From contig CAJNBY010000004.1 of assembly GCA_905221125.1 (NCBI GenBank), positions 1 to 64,000 on the forward strand: DNA of 64,000 nucleotides, read 5' to 3'. The translations under genes were made by a program, and so were the position numbers. The notes beneath the pieces are model-generated. The model saw only the letters and a program-made list of their open reading frames with translations. It was not told where the DNA came from and did no database searches. The stretch comes from a bacterium (GTDB lineage: Bacteria; Bacillota; Bacilli; Lactobacillales; Streptococcaceae). Each line of letters begins with the position of its first letter. Position 1 is the stretch's first letter. Of this stretch, positions 1 to 9,607 are shown one piece after another.

Positions 1-147
1 GGTACACCAAGTGGTGACAAACCAACAGAAGGTACACCAAGTGGTGACAAACCAGCAGAAGGTACACCAAGTGGTGATAAACCAGCAGAAGGTACACCAA
101 GTGGCGACAAACCAACAGAAGGTACACCAAGTGGCGATAAACCAGCA
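1..147 (+). repeat. 30-bp tandem coding repeat (about five copies)
   Basis: The unit begins ggtacaccaagtgg and recurs with period 30 from base 1, with only a few base changes (gtgaca/gcgaca, acagaa/gcagaa). It encodes GTPSGDKP(T/A)E in the surface protein. Near-identity at DNA level makes copy number prone to slippage; more copies may precede the window. Confidence 0.9.
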
Positions 148-1044
148 GATAAACCGGAAAAAGAATCTGGAACAGAAGACCAACCAGATCTTAAGGTAGC
201 TCCGCCGACTATCGCTATTATTGAAGAACCAAATAAAGCAAGTATCGAGGTCAAAGCACCTAAAAAAGATGCGGATACAGTCAAAATCACTTATCCTAAG
301 AGTGATGGCTCTGGTGATGAAGTTCTAACTCTTACGAAGCAAACTAATGGAGAATGGACTTTAGACAAACAACCTGAAAATGTCAAACTAGATAAGAAAA
401 CAGGTACTGTAACCATTCCACGAGAGTCAGTTGTCAATAAAGAAAAAGTCCAAGCTCAATCCAAACATAAAACGAGTGATTATACACCGTTTGTATACGC
501 CGCTTTATCGATTGAATCAGCAAACCCAGAGCATCCAGTAACTCTATGGGTAGATACAGCAGGTAAGGAGCTTAAGGACAAAGTAGTTGGCAAGAAAGAA
601 GTTGCTGGAGAAATTGCAGGCTACAAGTGGTTATCTAGTCGTTTAGAAAACGGTATTTTAACGCATACATTTGAGAAAATAGCGAATGGAACTCCAACTT
701 CACCAATCTCAACTAGCCATTCAACGACTCCATCAAGTTCGCCATCAACTTCAACGCCAGAAAAACCAAACAAAGCTCAAACTCCAAGTCCAGACCAAAC
801 TCCAAGTCCAGACCAAACTCCAAGCCCAGCACCATCTAAAGTTTCAGAACAAAAAGGTGAGGCAGTGGCTACAGCTACATCAGAAAAGACAGTAGACAGT
901 GCAACATCTACCAAAACATCTGATAAAACAGAGTTGCCAAACACAGGTACGGAATCTAATGCTAGCTTAGCTAGCGCTGGTATCATGACCTTGTTAGCTG
1001 GTCTAGGATTAGGATTCTTCAAGAAGAAAGAAGATGAAGAATAA
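1..1044 (+). CDS. LPXTG cell-wall-anchored surface protein, 3' part only
   Basis: Frame 1 is open from the window edge to a TAA at 1042-1044, so the N-terminus (signal peptide, binding or catalytic domains) lies outside. Visible order: about five copies of a 10-residue unit GTPSGDKP(T/A)E encoded by a 30-bp DNA repeat (1-147); a roughly 170-residue globular part (about codons 65-235) with beta-rich, Ig-like character that I cannot name; a Ser/Thr/Pro linker containing TPSPDQ repeats; then the sortase signal LPNTG (934-948), a hydrophobic stretch, and the KKKEDEE tail. Sortase A would cleave between T and G and link the protein to peptidoglycan, with the Pro-rich repeats spanning the wall. The ligand or enzymatic role cannot be told from this fragment. 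Confidence 0.9.
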   Translation, partial: GTPSGDKPTEGTPSGDKPAEGTPSGDKPAEGTPSGDKPTEGTPSGDKPADKPEKESGTEDQPDLKVAPPTIAIIEEPNKASIEVKAPKKDADTVKITYPKSDGSGDEVLTLTKQTNGEWTLDKQPENVKLDKKTGTVTIPRESVVNKEKVQAQSKHKTSDYTPFVYAALSIESANPEHPVTLWVDTAGKELKDKVVGKKEVAGEIAGYKWLSSRLENGILTHTFEKIANGTPTSPISTSHSTTPSSSPSTSTPEKPNKAQTPSPDQTPSPDQTPSPAPSKVSEQKGEAVATATSEKTVDSATSTKTSDKTELPNTGTESNASLASAGIMTLLAGLGLGFFKKKEDEE

Positions 1045-1120
1045 AGCTCTTTATCAACTGTAGCAGGTTGAGAAAAGCTAAGATTAAGAAGAGGCTGAGA
1101 AAAAAGCCTCTCAAATCAGA

Positions 1121-1168
1121 AAAACGCATAGTATCAGGTATTGAAAAACTTGAGACTATGCGTTTTAT
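1121..1168 (+). terminator. Hairpin terminator/repeat after the LPXTG gene
   Basis: A perfect 12-bp stem AAAACGCATAGT (1121-1132) / ACTATGCGTTTT (1155-1166) ends in a T-run. A smaller hairpin GAGGCT/AGCCTC lies just before it (1091-1110). The larger hairpin and its flanks resemble the one after map (27582-27628) in inverted orientation, so this looks like a dispersed small repeat used as a terminator. The rest of the 1045-1446 gap holds only AT-rich DNA and the rpn promoters. Confidence 0.65.
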
Positions 1169-1371
1169 TGTGGGAAGATTTACTTCATTTTCTCCGGAAG
1201 TTGAGTTTTTGCCCAGTTTCTTTAAATTATATGTTATCTTAAATTCAGAATAGAACATTATAACTTATAAAACATTGCTAGAAATTGATTCGACTTTACT
1301 ATCCTATTTGTTCAGAGTTTATTTCATTTTGCTATAAAGTTTGAGATTTCTTTTGTTTTTTCTACTCTTTT

Positions 1372-1379
1372 TCCGAATA
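1372..1379 (+). promoter_or_regulatory. Candidate cin-box (ComX site) upstream of rpn
   Basis: TCCGAATA preceded by a T-rich stretch (about 1351-1371). The streptococcal competence sigma factor ComX/SigX recognises TACGAATA with T residues around -25, so this differs at one position, the second. Transcription from it would start near 1389 and give the nuclease gene a leader of about 58 nt. Single-mismatch matches can arise by chance in AT-rich DNA. Confidence 0.3.
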
Positions 1380-1423
1380 ACTAGATAGAAGCATCAAATC
1401 TAGTAAATTAGATTAAAAAATGT

Positions 1424-1431
1424 GCTATAAT
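1424..1431 (+). promoter_or_regulatory. Extended -10 promoter immediately before rpn
   Basis: Bases 1424-1425 plus TATAAT at 1426-1431. The second base is C, so the motif reads TGTGC then TATAAT with TG at 1423-1424 and C at 1425, an extended -10. The predicted start near 1438 falls inside the Shine-Dalgarno AAGGAGAG (1434-1441), so the transcript from this promoter would have only about 9 nt of leader. It lies inside the upstream in-frame extension of the ORF, which is why the ATG at 1447 was chosen. Confidence 0.6.
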
Positions 1432-1446
1432 GAAAGGAGAGCAAAT

Positions 1447-2382
1447 ATGACTGTACGTCATCCGGGCATCAGCCCAACTAACGATTTGGTTGCTAAGAAA
1501 ATCTTTAGCAATCCAGAAATCACTTGTCAATTTATTCGCGATATGTTGGACTTACCAGCCAAAAATGTGACGATTTTGGAGGGAAGTAACATTCACGTTT
1601 TGCCATCCCTGCCGTACTCGGCGCAGGATTTCTATACCAGCATAGACGTTTTAGCTGAACTAGACAATGGGACACAGGTTATCATCGAGATTCAAGTTCA
1701 TCATCAGAATTTTTTCATTAATCGCCTGTGGGCTTATCTGTGCAGTCAGGTTAATCAAAACCTAGAAAAAATTCGACAGCGAGAAGGTGATACACACCAG
1801 AGTTACAAGCATATCGCACCTGTTTACGCTATCGCAATTGTGGACAGTAATTATTTCTCAGATGACCTAGCTTTTCACAGTTTCAGCATGCGCGAGGACA
1901 CGACAGGTGAGGTCTTAACTATCACCAGTAATGGACAGGAAAACCATCTGGTCAAGATGGCATTCTTGGAATTAAAAAAATACAGAGAAACCAGCAAAGA
2001 TAGCATTCGCAAACCGTGGTTGGAGTTTTTCGGGAACAAACCTTTTACCCAGCAACCTGAGCGAGCCATCAGCCAGGCAGACCAACTGCTGGACTATAAA
2101 AGCTGGTCCGAGGAGGACAGGAAAATGTTTAGTGAACAACGCAGACGTGAAGAACAAGCCTTGTTAGCACAGGACTATGCCTTGGAAACAGCTAGAGCAG
2201 AAGGGATTGAACAAGGACTGGAACGAGGACGAGCAGAAGGTATTGAACAAGGTCTAGAGCGTGGGAAAGTTGAAGGTGGTTTCGCGATGTTAGCAAATCT
2301 AGTACGTCAAGGTCTTCTGACTTCGGAGGTAGCCAGTCAGCAGTTGGGTATGTCAGTATCTGAGTTTGAGGCGCTATTGTAA
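1447..2382 (+). CDS. Rpn family recombination-promoting nuclease / putative transposase (PD-(D/E)XK)
   Basis: 311 residues. The N-terminal half matches the Rpn/PD-(D/E)XK transposase-like family: HPGISPTNDLVAKKIF near the start, an Asp in YTSIDVLAEL, and the core motif VIIEIQVHHQ (EIQ in the role of D/ExK). The C-terminal part has two copies of a charged unit, RAEGIEQGLERG, then a short helical tail. Rpn proteins in E. coli are DNA endonucleases that raise RecA-independent recombination; whether this one cleaves DNA is inferred. The ATG at 1447 has AAGGAGAG at good spacing; an in-frame ATG at 1420 is unlikely because the -10 box lies inside that extension. No terminal inverted repeats mark it as a transposon. 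Confidence 0.85.
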   Translation: MTVRHPGISPTNDLVAKKIFSNPEITCQFIRDMLDLPAKNVTILEGSNIHVLPSLPYSAQDFYTSIDVLAELDNGTQVIIEIQVHHQNFFINRLWAYLCSQVNQNLEKIRQREGDTHQSYKHIAPVYAIAIVDSNYFSDDLAFHSFSMREDTTGEVLTITSNGQENHLVKMAFLELKKYRETSKDSIRKPWLEFFGNKPFTQQPERAISQADQLLDYKSWSEEDRKMFSEQRRREEQALLAQDYALETARAEGIEQGLERGRAEGIEQGLERGKVEGGFAMLANLVRQGLLTSEVASQQLGMSVSEFEALL

Positions 2383-2508
2383 ACGAGTAAAAATGTTTTA
2401 TCAGCTATCTTGCAAAATAAATAGAGTTTCTAATCCAAAGATTTTTGAATACTGAGAATAAGCAGAGCAGATTTTTCTAGGATATTTGGGTTAATACTTA
2501 CCATTATC

Positions 2509-2543
2509 TTGAATGCCTTAGGGAAACATGCTATACTACTTGT
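2509..2543 (+). promoter_or_regulatory. Promoter of the ABC-F gene, predicted leaderless
   Basis: TTGAAT (2509-2514), 17-bp spacer ending in TGC, TATACT (2532-2537), then six bases to the ATG at 2544. The expected transcription start is the A of the start codon. No Shine-Dalgarno is present between promoter and ATG. Confidence 0.75.
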
Positions 2544-4445
2544 ATGATTATTTTACAAGCTAATAAAATTGAACGTTCTTTTGCAGGAGAAGTTCTTTTT
2601 GATAATATCAACCTGCAGGTTGATGAACGAGACAGGATTGCTCTTGTTGGGAAAAATGGAGCAGGTAAGTCTACTCTTTTGAAGATTTTGGTTGGAGAAG
2701 AGGAGCCAACTAGCGGAGAAATCAATAAGAAAAAAGATATTTCTCTGTCTTACCTAGCCCAAGATAGCCGTTTTGAGTCTGAAAATACCATCTACGATGA
2801 GATGCTTCATGTCTTTGATGACTTACGTCGGACGGAGAAACAACTTCGTCAGATGGAGTTGGAGATGGGTGAAAAGACTGGTGAAGACTTGGATAAACTG
2901 ATGTCAGATTACGATCGCTTATCTGAGAATTTTCGTCAAGCAGGCGGCTTTACCTATGAAGCTGATATTCGAGCGATTTTAAATGGATTCAAGTTTGACG
3001 AATCTATGTGGCAGATGAAAATTGCCGAGCTTTCTGGTGGCCAAAACACCCGTCTGGCTCTAGCCAAAATGCTTCTTGAAAAACCAAATCTCTTGGTCTT
3101 GGACGAACCAACCAACCACTTGGATATTGAAACCATTGCCTGGCTAGAGAATTACTTGGTAAACTATAGTGGTGCCCTCATTATCGTTAGCCACGATCGT
3201 TATTTCTTGGACAAGGTTGCGACGATTACACTGGATTTGACCAAGCATTCCTTGGATCGGTACGTGGGCAATTACTCTCGCTTTGTCGAGTTGAAGGAGC
3301 AAAAGCTAGCTACTGAGGCAAAAAACTATGAAAAGCAGCAGAAGGAGATCGCTGTTCTGGAAGACTTTGTCAATCGCAATTTAGTCCGTGCTTCGACGAC
3401 CAAACGTGCCCAATCTCGCCGTAAACAACTGGAAAAAATGGAGCGTTTGGACAAGCCGGAAGCTGGCAAGAAATCAGCCAATATGACCTTCCAGTCGGAA
3501 AAAACGTCAGGTAATATTGTTCTGACTGTTGAAAATGCGGCTATTGGCTATGACGGGGTAATATTGTCAGAGCCTATCAACTTAGACCTTCGTAAGATGA
3601 ATGCTGTCGCCATCGTTGGTCCAAATGGTATTGGGAAATCAACCTTTATCAAGTCTATTGTGGACCAGATTTCTTTTATCAAGGGAGAGAAGCGATTTGG
3701 CGCTAATGTGGAAGTTGGTTACTATGACCAAACCCAAAGCAAGCTGACAGCAAGTAATACTGTATTAGATGAACTCTGGAATGATTTTAAACTGACACCA
3801 GAAGTTGAAATTCGTAACCGTCTTGGCGCTTTCCTTTTCTCAGGAGATGATGTTAAAAAATCAGTCGGCATGCTGTCTGGAGGCGAGAAAGCTCGTTTGC
3901 TTTTGGCTAAATTGTCTATGGAAAACAACAACTTCCTGATCCTTGACGAGCCGACCAACCACTTGGATATTGATAGTAAAGAAGTGCTTGAAAATGCCTT
4001 GATTGACTTTGATGGGACCTTACTATTTGTTAGCCATGACCGTTACTTTATCAATCGTGTAGCCACTCATGTTTTGGAATTGTCTGAGAATGGTTCGACT
4101 CTCTATCTTGGAGATTACGACTACTATGTTGAGAAGAAAGCAGAAGTAGAAATGATTCAGGCTGAGGAAGCTTCAACCAGCAATCAAGCAAAAGAAGCAA
4201 GTCCAGTTAATGACTATCAAGCTCAGAAAGAAAGTCAAAAAGAAGTTCGCAAACTCATGCGACAAATCGAAAGTTTAGAAGCTGAAATTGAAGAGCTAGA
4301 AAGTAAAAGCCAAGCCATTTCTGAACAAATGTTGGAAACAAACGATGCCGACAAACTGATGGAATTGCAGGCTGAACTGGACAAAATCAGCCACCGTCAG
4401 GAAGAAGCCATGCTTGAGTGGGAAGAATTGTCAGAGCAGGTGTAA
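2544..4445 (+). CDS. ABC-F family ATPase (Uup/YdiF-like)
   Basis: 633 residues with two nucleotide-binding domains and no membrane segments, the ABC-F arrangement. NBD1 has Walker A GKNGAGKST (residues 36-44), signature LSGGQ and Walker B LVLDEPTNHLD. An interdomain linker rich in K/E/R follows (about 240-310). NBD2 has GPNGIGKST, LSGGEKAR and LILDEPTNHLD. A C-terminal coiled coil (about 555-633) fits the Uup/YdiF group. ABC-F proteins bind the ribosomal E site or act in ribosome assembly; antibiotic-resistance ABC-Fs have a longer linker, so a housekeeping role is more likely. The rgg gene starts 2 bp after the stop. The start lacks a Shine-Dalgarno (see the promoter). Confidence 0.9.
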   Translation: MIILQANKIERSFAGEVLFDNINLQVDERDRIALVGKNGAGKSTLLKILVGEEEPTSGEINKKKDISLSYLAQDSRFESENTIYDEMLHVFDDLRRTEKQLRQMELEMGEKTGEDLDKLMSDYDRLSENFRQAGGFTYEADIRAILNGFKFDESMWQMKIAELSGGQNTRLALAKMLLEKPNLLVLDEPTNHLDIETIAWLENYLVNYSGALIIVSHDRYFLDKVATITLDLTKHSLDRYVGNYSRFVELKEQKLATEAKNYEKQQKEIAVLEDFVNRNLVRASTTKRAQSRRKQLEKMERLDKPEAGKKSANMTFQSEKTSGNIVLTVENAAIGYDGVILSEPINLDLRKMNAVAIVGPNGIGKSTFIKSIVDQISFIKGEKRFGANVEVGYYDQTQSKLTASNTVLDELWNDFKLTPEVEIRNRLGAFLFSGDDVKKSVGMLSGGEKARLLLAKLSMENNNFLILDEPTNHLDIDSKEVLENALIDFDGTLLFVSHDRYFINRVATHVLELSENGSTLYLGDYDYYVEKKAEVEMIQAEEASTSNQAKEASPVNDYQAQKESQKEVRKLMRQIESLEAEIEELESKSQAISEQMLETNDADKLMELQAELDKISHRQEEAMLEWEELSEQV

Positions 4446-4447
4446 AG

Positions 4448-5311
4448 ATGGAACATCTTGGAAAAGTATTTCGTGAATTTCGAACAAGTGGAAATTATTC
4501 TTTAAAGGAGGTTGCAGGCGAGTCCTGTTCAACTTCTCAGTTATCTCGCTTTGAGCTTGGGGAGTCTGACCTAGCAGTCTCGCGTTTCTTTGAGATATTG
4601 GATAATATTCATGTAACAATCGAAAATTTCATGGATAAGGCAAGGAATTTTCATAATCATGAACATGTTGCCATGATGGGACAAATTGTGCCTCTTTACT
4701 ATTCAAATGATATTGCAGGTTTTCAAAAGCTTCAAAGTGAACAACTTGAAAAGGCTAAGAGTTCGACGACTCCCCTTTATTTTGAGCTGAATTGGATTTT
4801 GTTGCAAGGTCTGATTTGTCAAAGAGATGCGAGTTATGATATGAAGCAGGATGATTTGGATAAGGTAGCAGATTATCTCTTCAAAACAGAAGAATGGACC
4901 ATGTATGAGTTGATTCTGTTTGCTAACCTCTATAGTTTCTACGATGTGGACTATGTAACTCGGATTGGTAGAGAAGTTATGGAGAGGGAGGAATTTTACC
5001 TAGAGATTGGTCGCCATAAGAGATTGGTTTTGATTTTGGCGCTCAATTGTTACCAGCATTGTTTAGAGCATTCTTCTTTTGATAATGCTAGTTATTTCGA
5101 GGCTTATACAGAGAAGATTATTGGTAAAAACATTAGTCTGTATGAACGAAATATTTTACATTACCTAAAAGGCTTTGCCTTGTACCAAAAAGGACAGTGT
5201 AAAGAAGGTTGTAAGCAGATGCAAGAGGCCATGCATATTTTTGATGTGTTAGGTCTTCCTGAGCAAGTAGCCTACTATCAGGAACACTACGAAAAATTTG
5301 TAAAAGATTAA
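4448..5311 (+). CDS. Rgg/GadR/MutR family transcriptional regulator
   Basis: 287 residues, the usual Rgg length. An N-terminal XRE-type helix-turn-helix (about 1-65, with YSLKEVAG and STSQLSRFELGESDL) is followed by the all-helical repeat domain that in Rgg proteins binds short peptides. The ATG at 4448 fits the family N-terminus (MEHLGKVFREFR) and has AGGTG upstream. A longer frame from 4418 would overlap the ABC-F gene and add unrelated residues. The gene is 2 bp behind the ABC-F stop, so probably co-transcribed. I found no SHP-type peptide gene next to it, so its ligand is unknown. The MFS gene downstream, with its own promoter, is the natural candidate target. Confidence 0.88.
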   Translation: MEHLGKVFREFRTSGNYSLKEVAGESCSTSQLSRFELGESDLAVSRFFEILDNIHVTIENFMDKARNFHNHEHVAMMGQIVPLYYSNDIAGFQKLQSEQLEKAKSSTTPLYFELNWILLQGLICQRDASYDMKQDDLDKVADYLFKTEEWTMYELILFANLYSFYDVDYVTRIGREVMEREEFYLEIGRHKRLVLILALNCYQHCLEHSSFDNASYFEAYTEKIIGKNISLYERNILHYLKGFALYQKGQCKEGCKQMQEAMHIFDVLGLPEQVAYYQEHYEKFVKD

Positions 5312-5390
5312 TTTTCCCAAATAAGGGAAAAAATAAAAAGCTCCTTTCGATTTTGATACAATAGTTTCAAAATTTGAGAGGAGTTTTTAT

Positions 5391-6569
5391 ATGAATCGCT
5401 ATGCAGTACAGTTGATTAGTCGCGGAGCTGTTAACAAGATAGGAAATATGCTCTATGATTATGGAAATAGTGTCTGGTTGGCTTCCATGGGGACTATCGG
5501 ACAGACTGTTTTGGGAATTTATCAGATTTCTGAACTCGTTACATCTATTCTCGTCAATCCCTTTGGTGGCGTTATTTCAGACCGTTTTTCTCGTCGTAGG
5601 ATTTTAATGGCGACAGACCTTGTTTGTGGGATTCTTTGCCTGGCTATTTCTTTTATAAGGAATGACAGCTGGATGATTGGAGCTTTGATTGTTGCTAATA
5701 TTGTTCAAGCGATTGCCTTTGCTTTTTCTCGGCCTGCCAATAAAGCTATTATCACAGAATTGGTAGAGAAGGATGAACTGGTCCTCTACAATTCTCGTTT
5801 GGAGTTGGTCTTGCAGGTTGTCAGTGTGAGTTCTCCTGTACTTTCTTTTCTGGTTTTACAATTCGCAAGTCTTCGCATTACCTTGGTATTAGATGCCCTT
5901 AGTTTTTTTCTCGCTCTTGGCTTGGTAGCCTTGCTTCCAAAGAAAGAAGAGAAGGCTTTGGGGGAGAAGAAACTCACATTCAAAGTTATTTTTTCTGATA
6001 TCAAGGAGGGGGTTCACTATATTGTGAAGCAAAAGGAAATCTTCTTTTTATTGGTCATGGCTTCAAGTGTCAATTTTTTCTTCGCAGCCTTTAATTATCT
6101 TCTTCCTTTTTCAAATCAGCTCTATGGAGTTCGAGGTGCCTATGTCACTATTTTAACAATGGGTGCTATCGGATCTATTGTTGGGGCCTTGCTAGCTAGT
6201 AAGATTAAAGCTAGTATGGAAATGCTTTTGTTGTTATTGGCTCTGACTGGACTTGGAGTGATGATAATGGGATTCACTCTCCCATCCTATCTTGCTTTTT
6301 CAGGAAATTTCATTTGTGAACTATTTATGACGATGTTCAATATTCACTTTTTTACTCAGGTACAAACTAAGGTTGATGGTGAATATCTGGGCAGAGTCCT
6401 TAGTTCGATTTATACCTTAGCTATACTATTTATGCCTATTGCAACAGGTTTAATGACCTGGCTTCCAAGTGTCCATCTTTATTCTTTCTTGATTATAGGA
6501 CTTGGAGTTGTTGCTTTATCTTTCTTAGCTCTAGGCTATGTACGAACTCATTTTAAAAAAGAGATATAA
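5391..6569 (+). CDS. MFS transporter, drug/macrolide-efflux-like
   Basis: 392 residues and about 10-12 predicted membrane helices. The N-terminus has the MFS loop signature in the form GGVISDRFSRRR between helices 2 and 3, and a cytoplasmic loop (about residues 185-205, KEEKALGEKK) separates the two halves. It resembles the MFS_3/enterobactin-exporter and Mef-type subgroup. The substrate cannot be deduced. An extended -10 (TGA TACAAT, about 5353-5361) and a strong AGAGGAG Shine-Dalgarno precede the ATG, so it has its own promoter just after rgg. A hairpin follows the stop. Confidence 0.82.
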   Translation: MNRYAVQLISRGAVNKIGNMLYDYGNSVWLASMGTIGQTVLGIYQISELVTSILVNPFGGVISDRFSRRRILMATDLVCGILCLAISFIRNDSWMIGALIVANIVQAIAFAFSRPANKAIITELVEKDELVLYNSRLELVLQVVSVSSPVLSFLVLQFASLRITLVLDALSFFLALGLVALLPKKEEKALGEKKLTFKVIFSDIKEGVHYIVKQKEIFFLLVMASSVNFFFAAFNYLLPFSNQLYGVRGAYVTILTMGAIGSIVGALLASKIKASMEMLLLLLALTGLGVMIMGFTLPSYLAFSGNFICELFMTMFNIHFFTQVQTKVDGEYLGRVLSSIYTLAILFMPIATGLMTWLPSVHLYSFLIIGLGVVALSFLALGYVRTHFKKEI

Positions 6570-6615
6570 GTCTGTTTGAGTTTTAAAAATAATTCCAATC
6601 TAAGTGTTTTTTTCC

Positions 6616-6646
6616 GCCCTTCTCGTTTGTGAGGAGGGCTTAGTTT
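6616..6646 (+). terminator. Terminator between the MFS gene and ligA
   Basis: A 9-bp stem GCCCTTCTC (6616-6624) / GAGGAGGGC (6631-6639) is followed by TTAGTTT. The T-tract on this strand is interrupted. On the opposite strand the same stem is followed by GGAAAAAAA's complement-side T-run, so it could work better in reverse. The ligA -10 lies only a few bases after it. Confidence 0.55.
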
Positions 6647-6647
6647 A

Positions 6648-8621
<1,974 letters not shown>

Positions 8622-8623
8622 CA

Positions 8624-9604
8624 ATGACAGAAGATAGAAAACGTGCGCGTTTAATTTATAACCCAACCTCAGGGCAGGAAATTATCAAGAAAAATATAGC
8701 AGAAGTACTGGATGTTTTGGAAGATATTGGCTATGAAACCAGTGCCTTTCAAACGACTCCAGAACCTCTTTCAGCACAAAAAGAAGCTGAGAGAGCAGCC
8801 AAAGCTGGTTTTGATTTGATTATTGCTGCAGGTGGTGATGGAACAATTAATGAAGTAGTCAATGGGGTTGCCTCGCTTGATAAGAGGCCTCGGCTTGCCA
8901 TCATCCCAACAGGGACGACTAATGATTATGCGCGTGCCCTAAAAATTCCAATGGGTGATCCTGTTGCGGCTGCTCAGATTATTGCTAAAAATGAGACCAT
9001 TCATATGGATATTGGACGAGCTTTTGGCGATAAATATTTTATTAATATTGCCGCTGCTGGAACCTTAACCGAATTGACTTACAGTGTTCCAAGTGAAGTC
9101 AAGACGCGTCTGGGTTATTTTGCCTATGTTGCTAAAGGCATTGAAATGTTTCCTAAGACCAAGGTTCGTCCAGTGAGAATCACACACGATCAGGGGGTCT
9201 TTGAAGGAGAGGTGTCCTTGATTTTTGTTGCCCTGACCAATTCCATTGGAGGGTTTGAGCAGTTAGCGCCTGATACCAAGTTAGACGATGGCAATTTTAC
9301 TCTGATTTTGGTCAAGACAGACAAGCTATTTGATATGTTGGGCTTATTGATACAGGCCATTAATGGAGGTCAGCATGTCTCAGATGTCAATATCGAATAC
9401 CTCAAAACGAGCAAACTACGTTTAGAAGTTTTAGATGACCAAGAACCATTTATGCTGAACCTAGATGGGGAATATGGAGGAGATACCCCAGTTGAACTTC
9501 AAGTCTGCCATCATCACATCGAATTTTTTGTCAATCGAGACGAAATCGGTCAAGAATTTATTAGTGAAAATAGAAACAAATTTATAAGTAAAAAGGAAAA
9601 ATAA
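8624..9604 (+). CDS. Diacylglycerol/lipid kinase, DgkB/YegS family
   Basis: 326 residues. N-terminal nucleotide-binding domain with RLIYNPTSGQE and the signature GGDGTINEVVNG, then PTGTTNDYARAL, followed by the beta-rich C-terminal domain. DgkB-type enzymes phosphorylate diacylglycerol to phosphatidate, recycling lipid released by teichoic acid synthesis. The start is taken as the ATG at 8624, 2 bp after the ligA stop; a TTG frame from 8603 would overlap ligA. Pullulanase starts 3 bp after its stop, so the three genes look co-transcribed. A related gene starts at 63247. Confidence 0.85.
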   Translation: MTEDRKRARLIYNPTSGQEIIKKNIAEVLDVLEDIGYETSAFQTTPEPLSAQKEAERAAKAGFDLIIAAGGDGTINEVVNGVASLDKRPRLAIIPTGTTNDYARALKIPMGDPVAAAQIIAKNETIHMDIGRAFGDKYFINIAAAGTLTELTYSVPSEVKTRLGYFAYVAKGIEMFPKTKVRPVRITHDQGVFEGEVSLIFVALTNSIGGFEQLAPDTKLDDGNFTLILVKTDKLFDMLGLLIQAINGGQHVSDVNIEYLKTSKLRLEVLDDQEPFMLNLDGEYGGDTPVELQVCHHHIEFFVNRDEIGQEFISENRNKFISKKEK

Positions 9605-9607
9605 ACA

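Noticed and set aside
1..147. Regular 30-bp repeats that could suggest a CRISPR array
   Set aside because: Period equals the repeat with no variable spacers, and the repeats are in frame within an LPXTG protein.
1447..2382. Complete insertion sequence around rpn
   Set aside because: No terminal inverted repeats or target duplication seen; Rpn proteins are usually stand-alone genes.
5312..5390. Short SHP-type peptide gene next to rgg
   Set aside because: Only a small TTTTCCC/GGGAAAA palindrome and the MFS promoter are here; no short ORF with a pheromone-like end on either strand.
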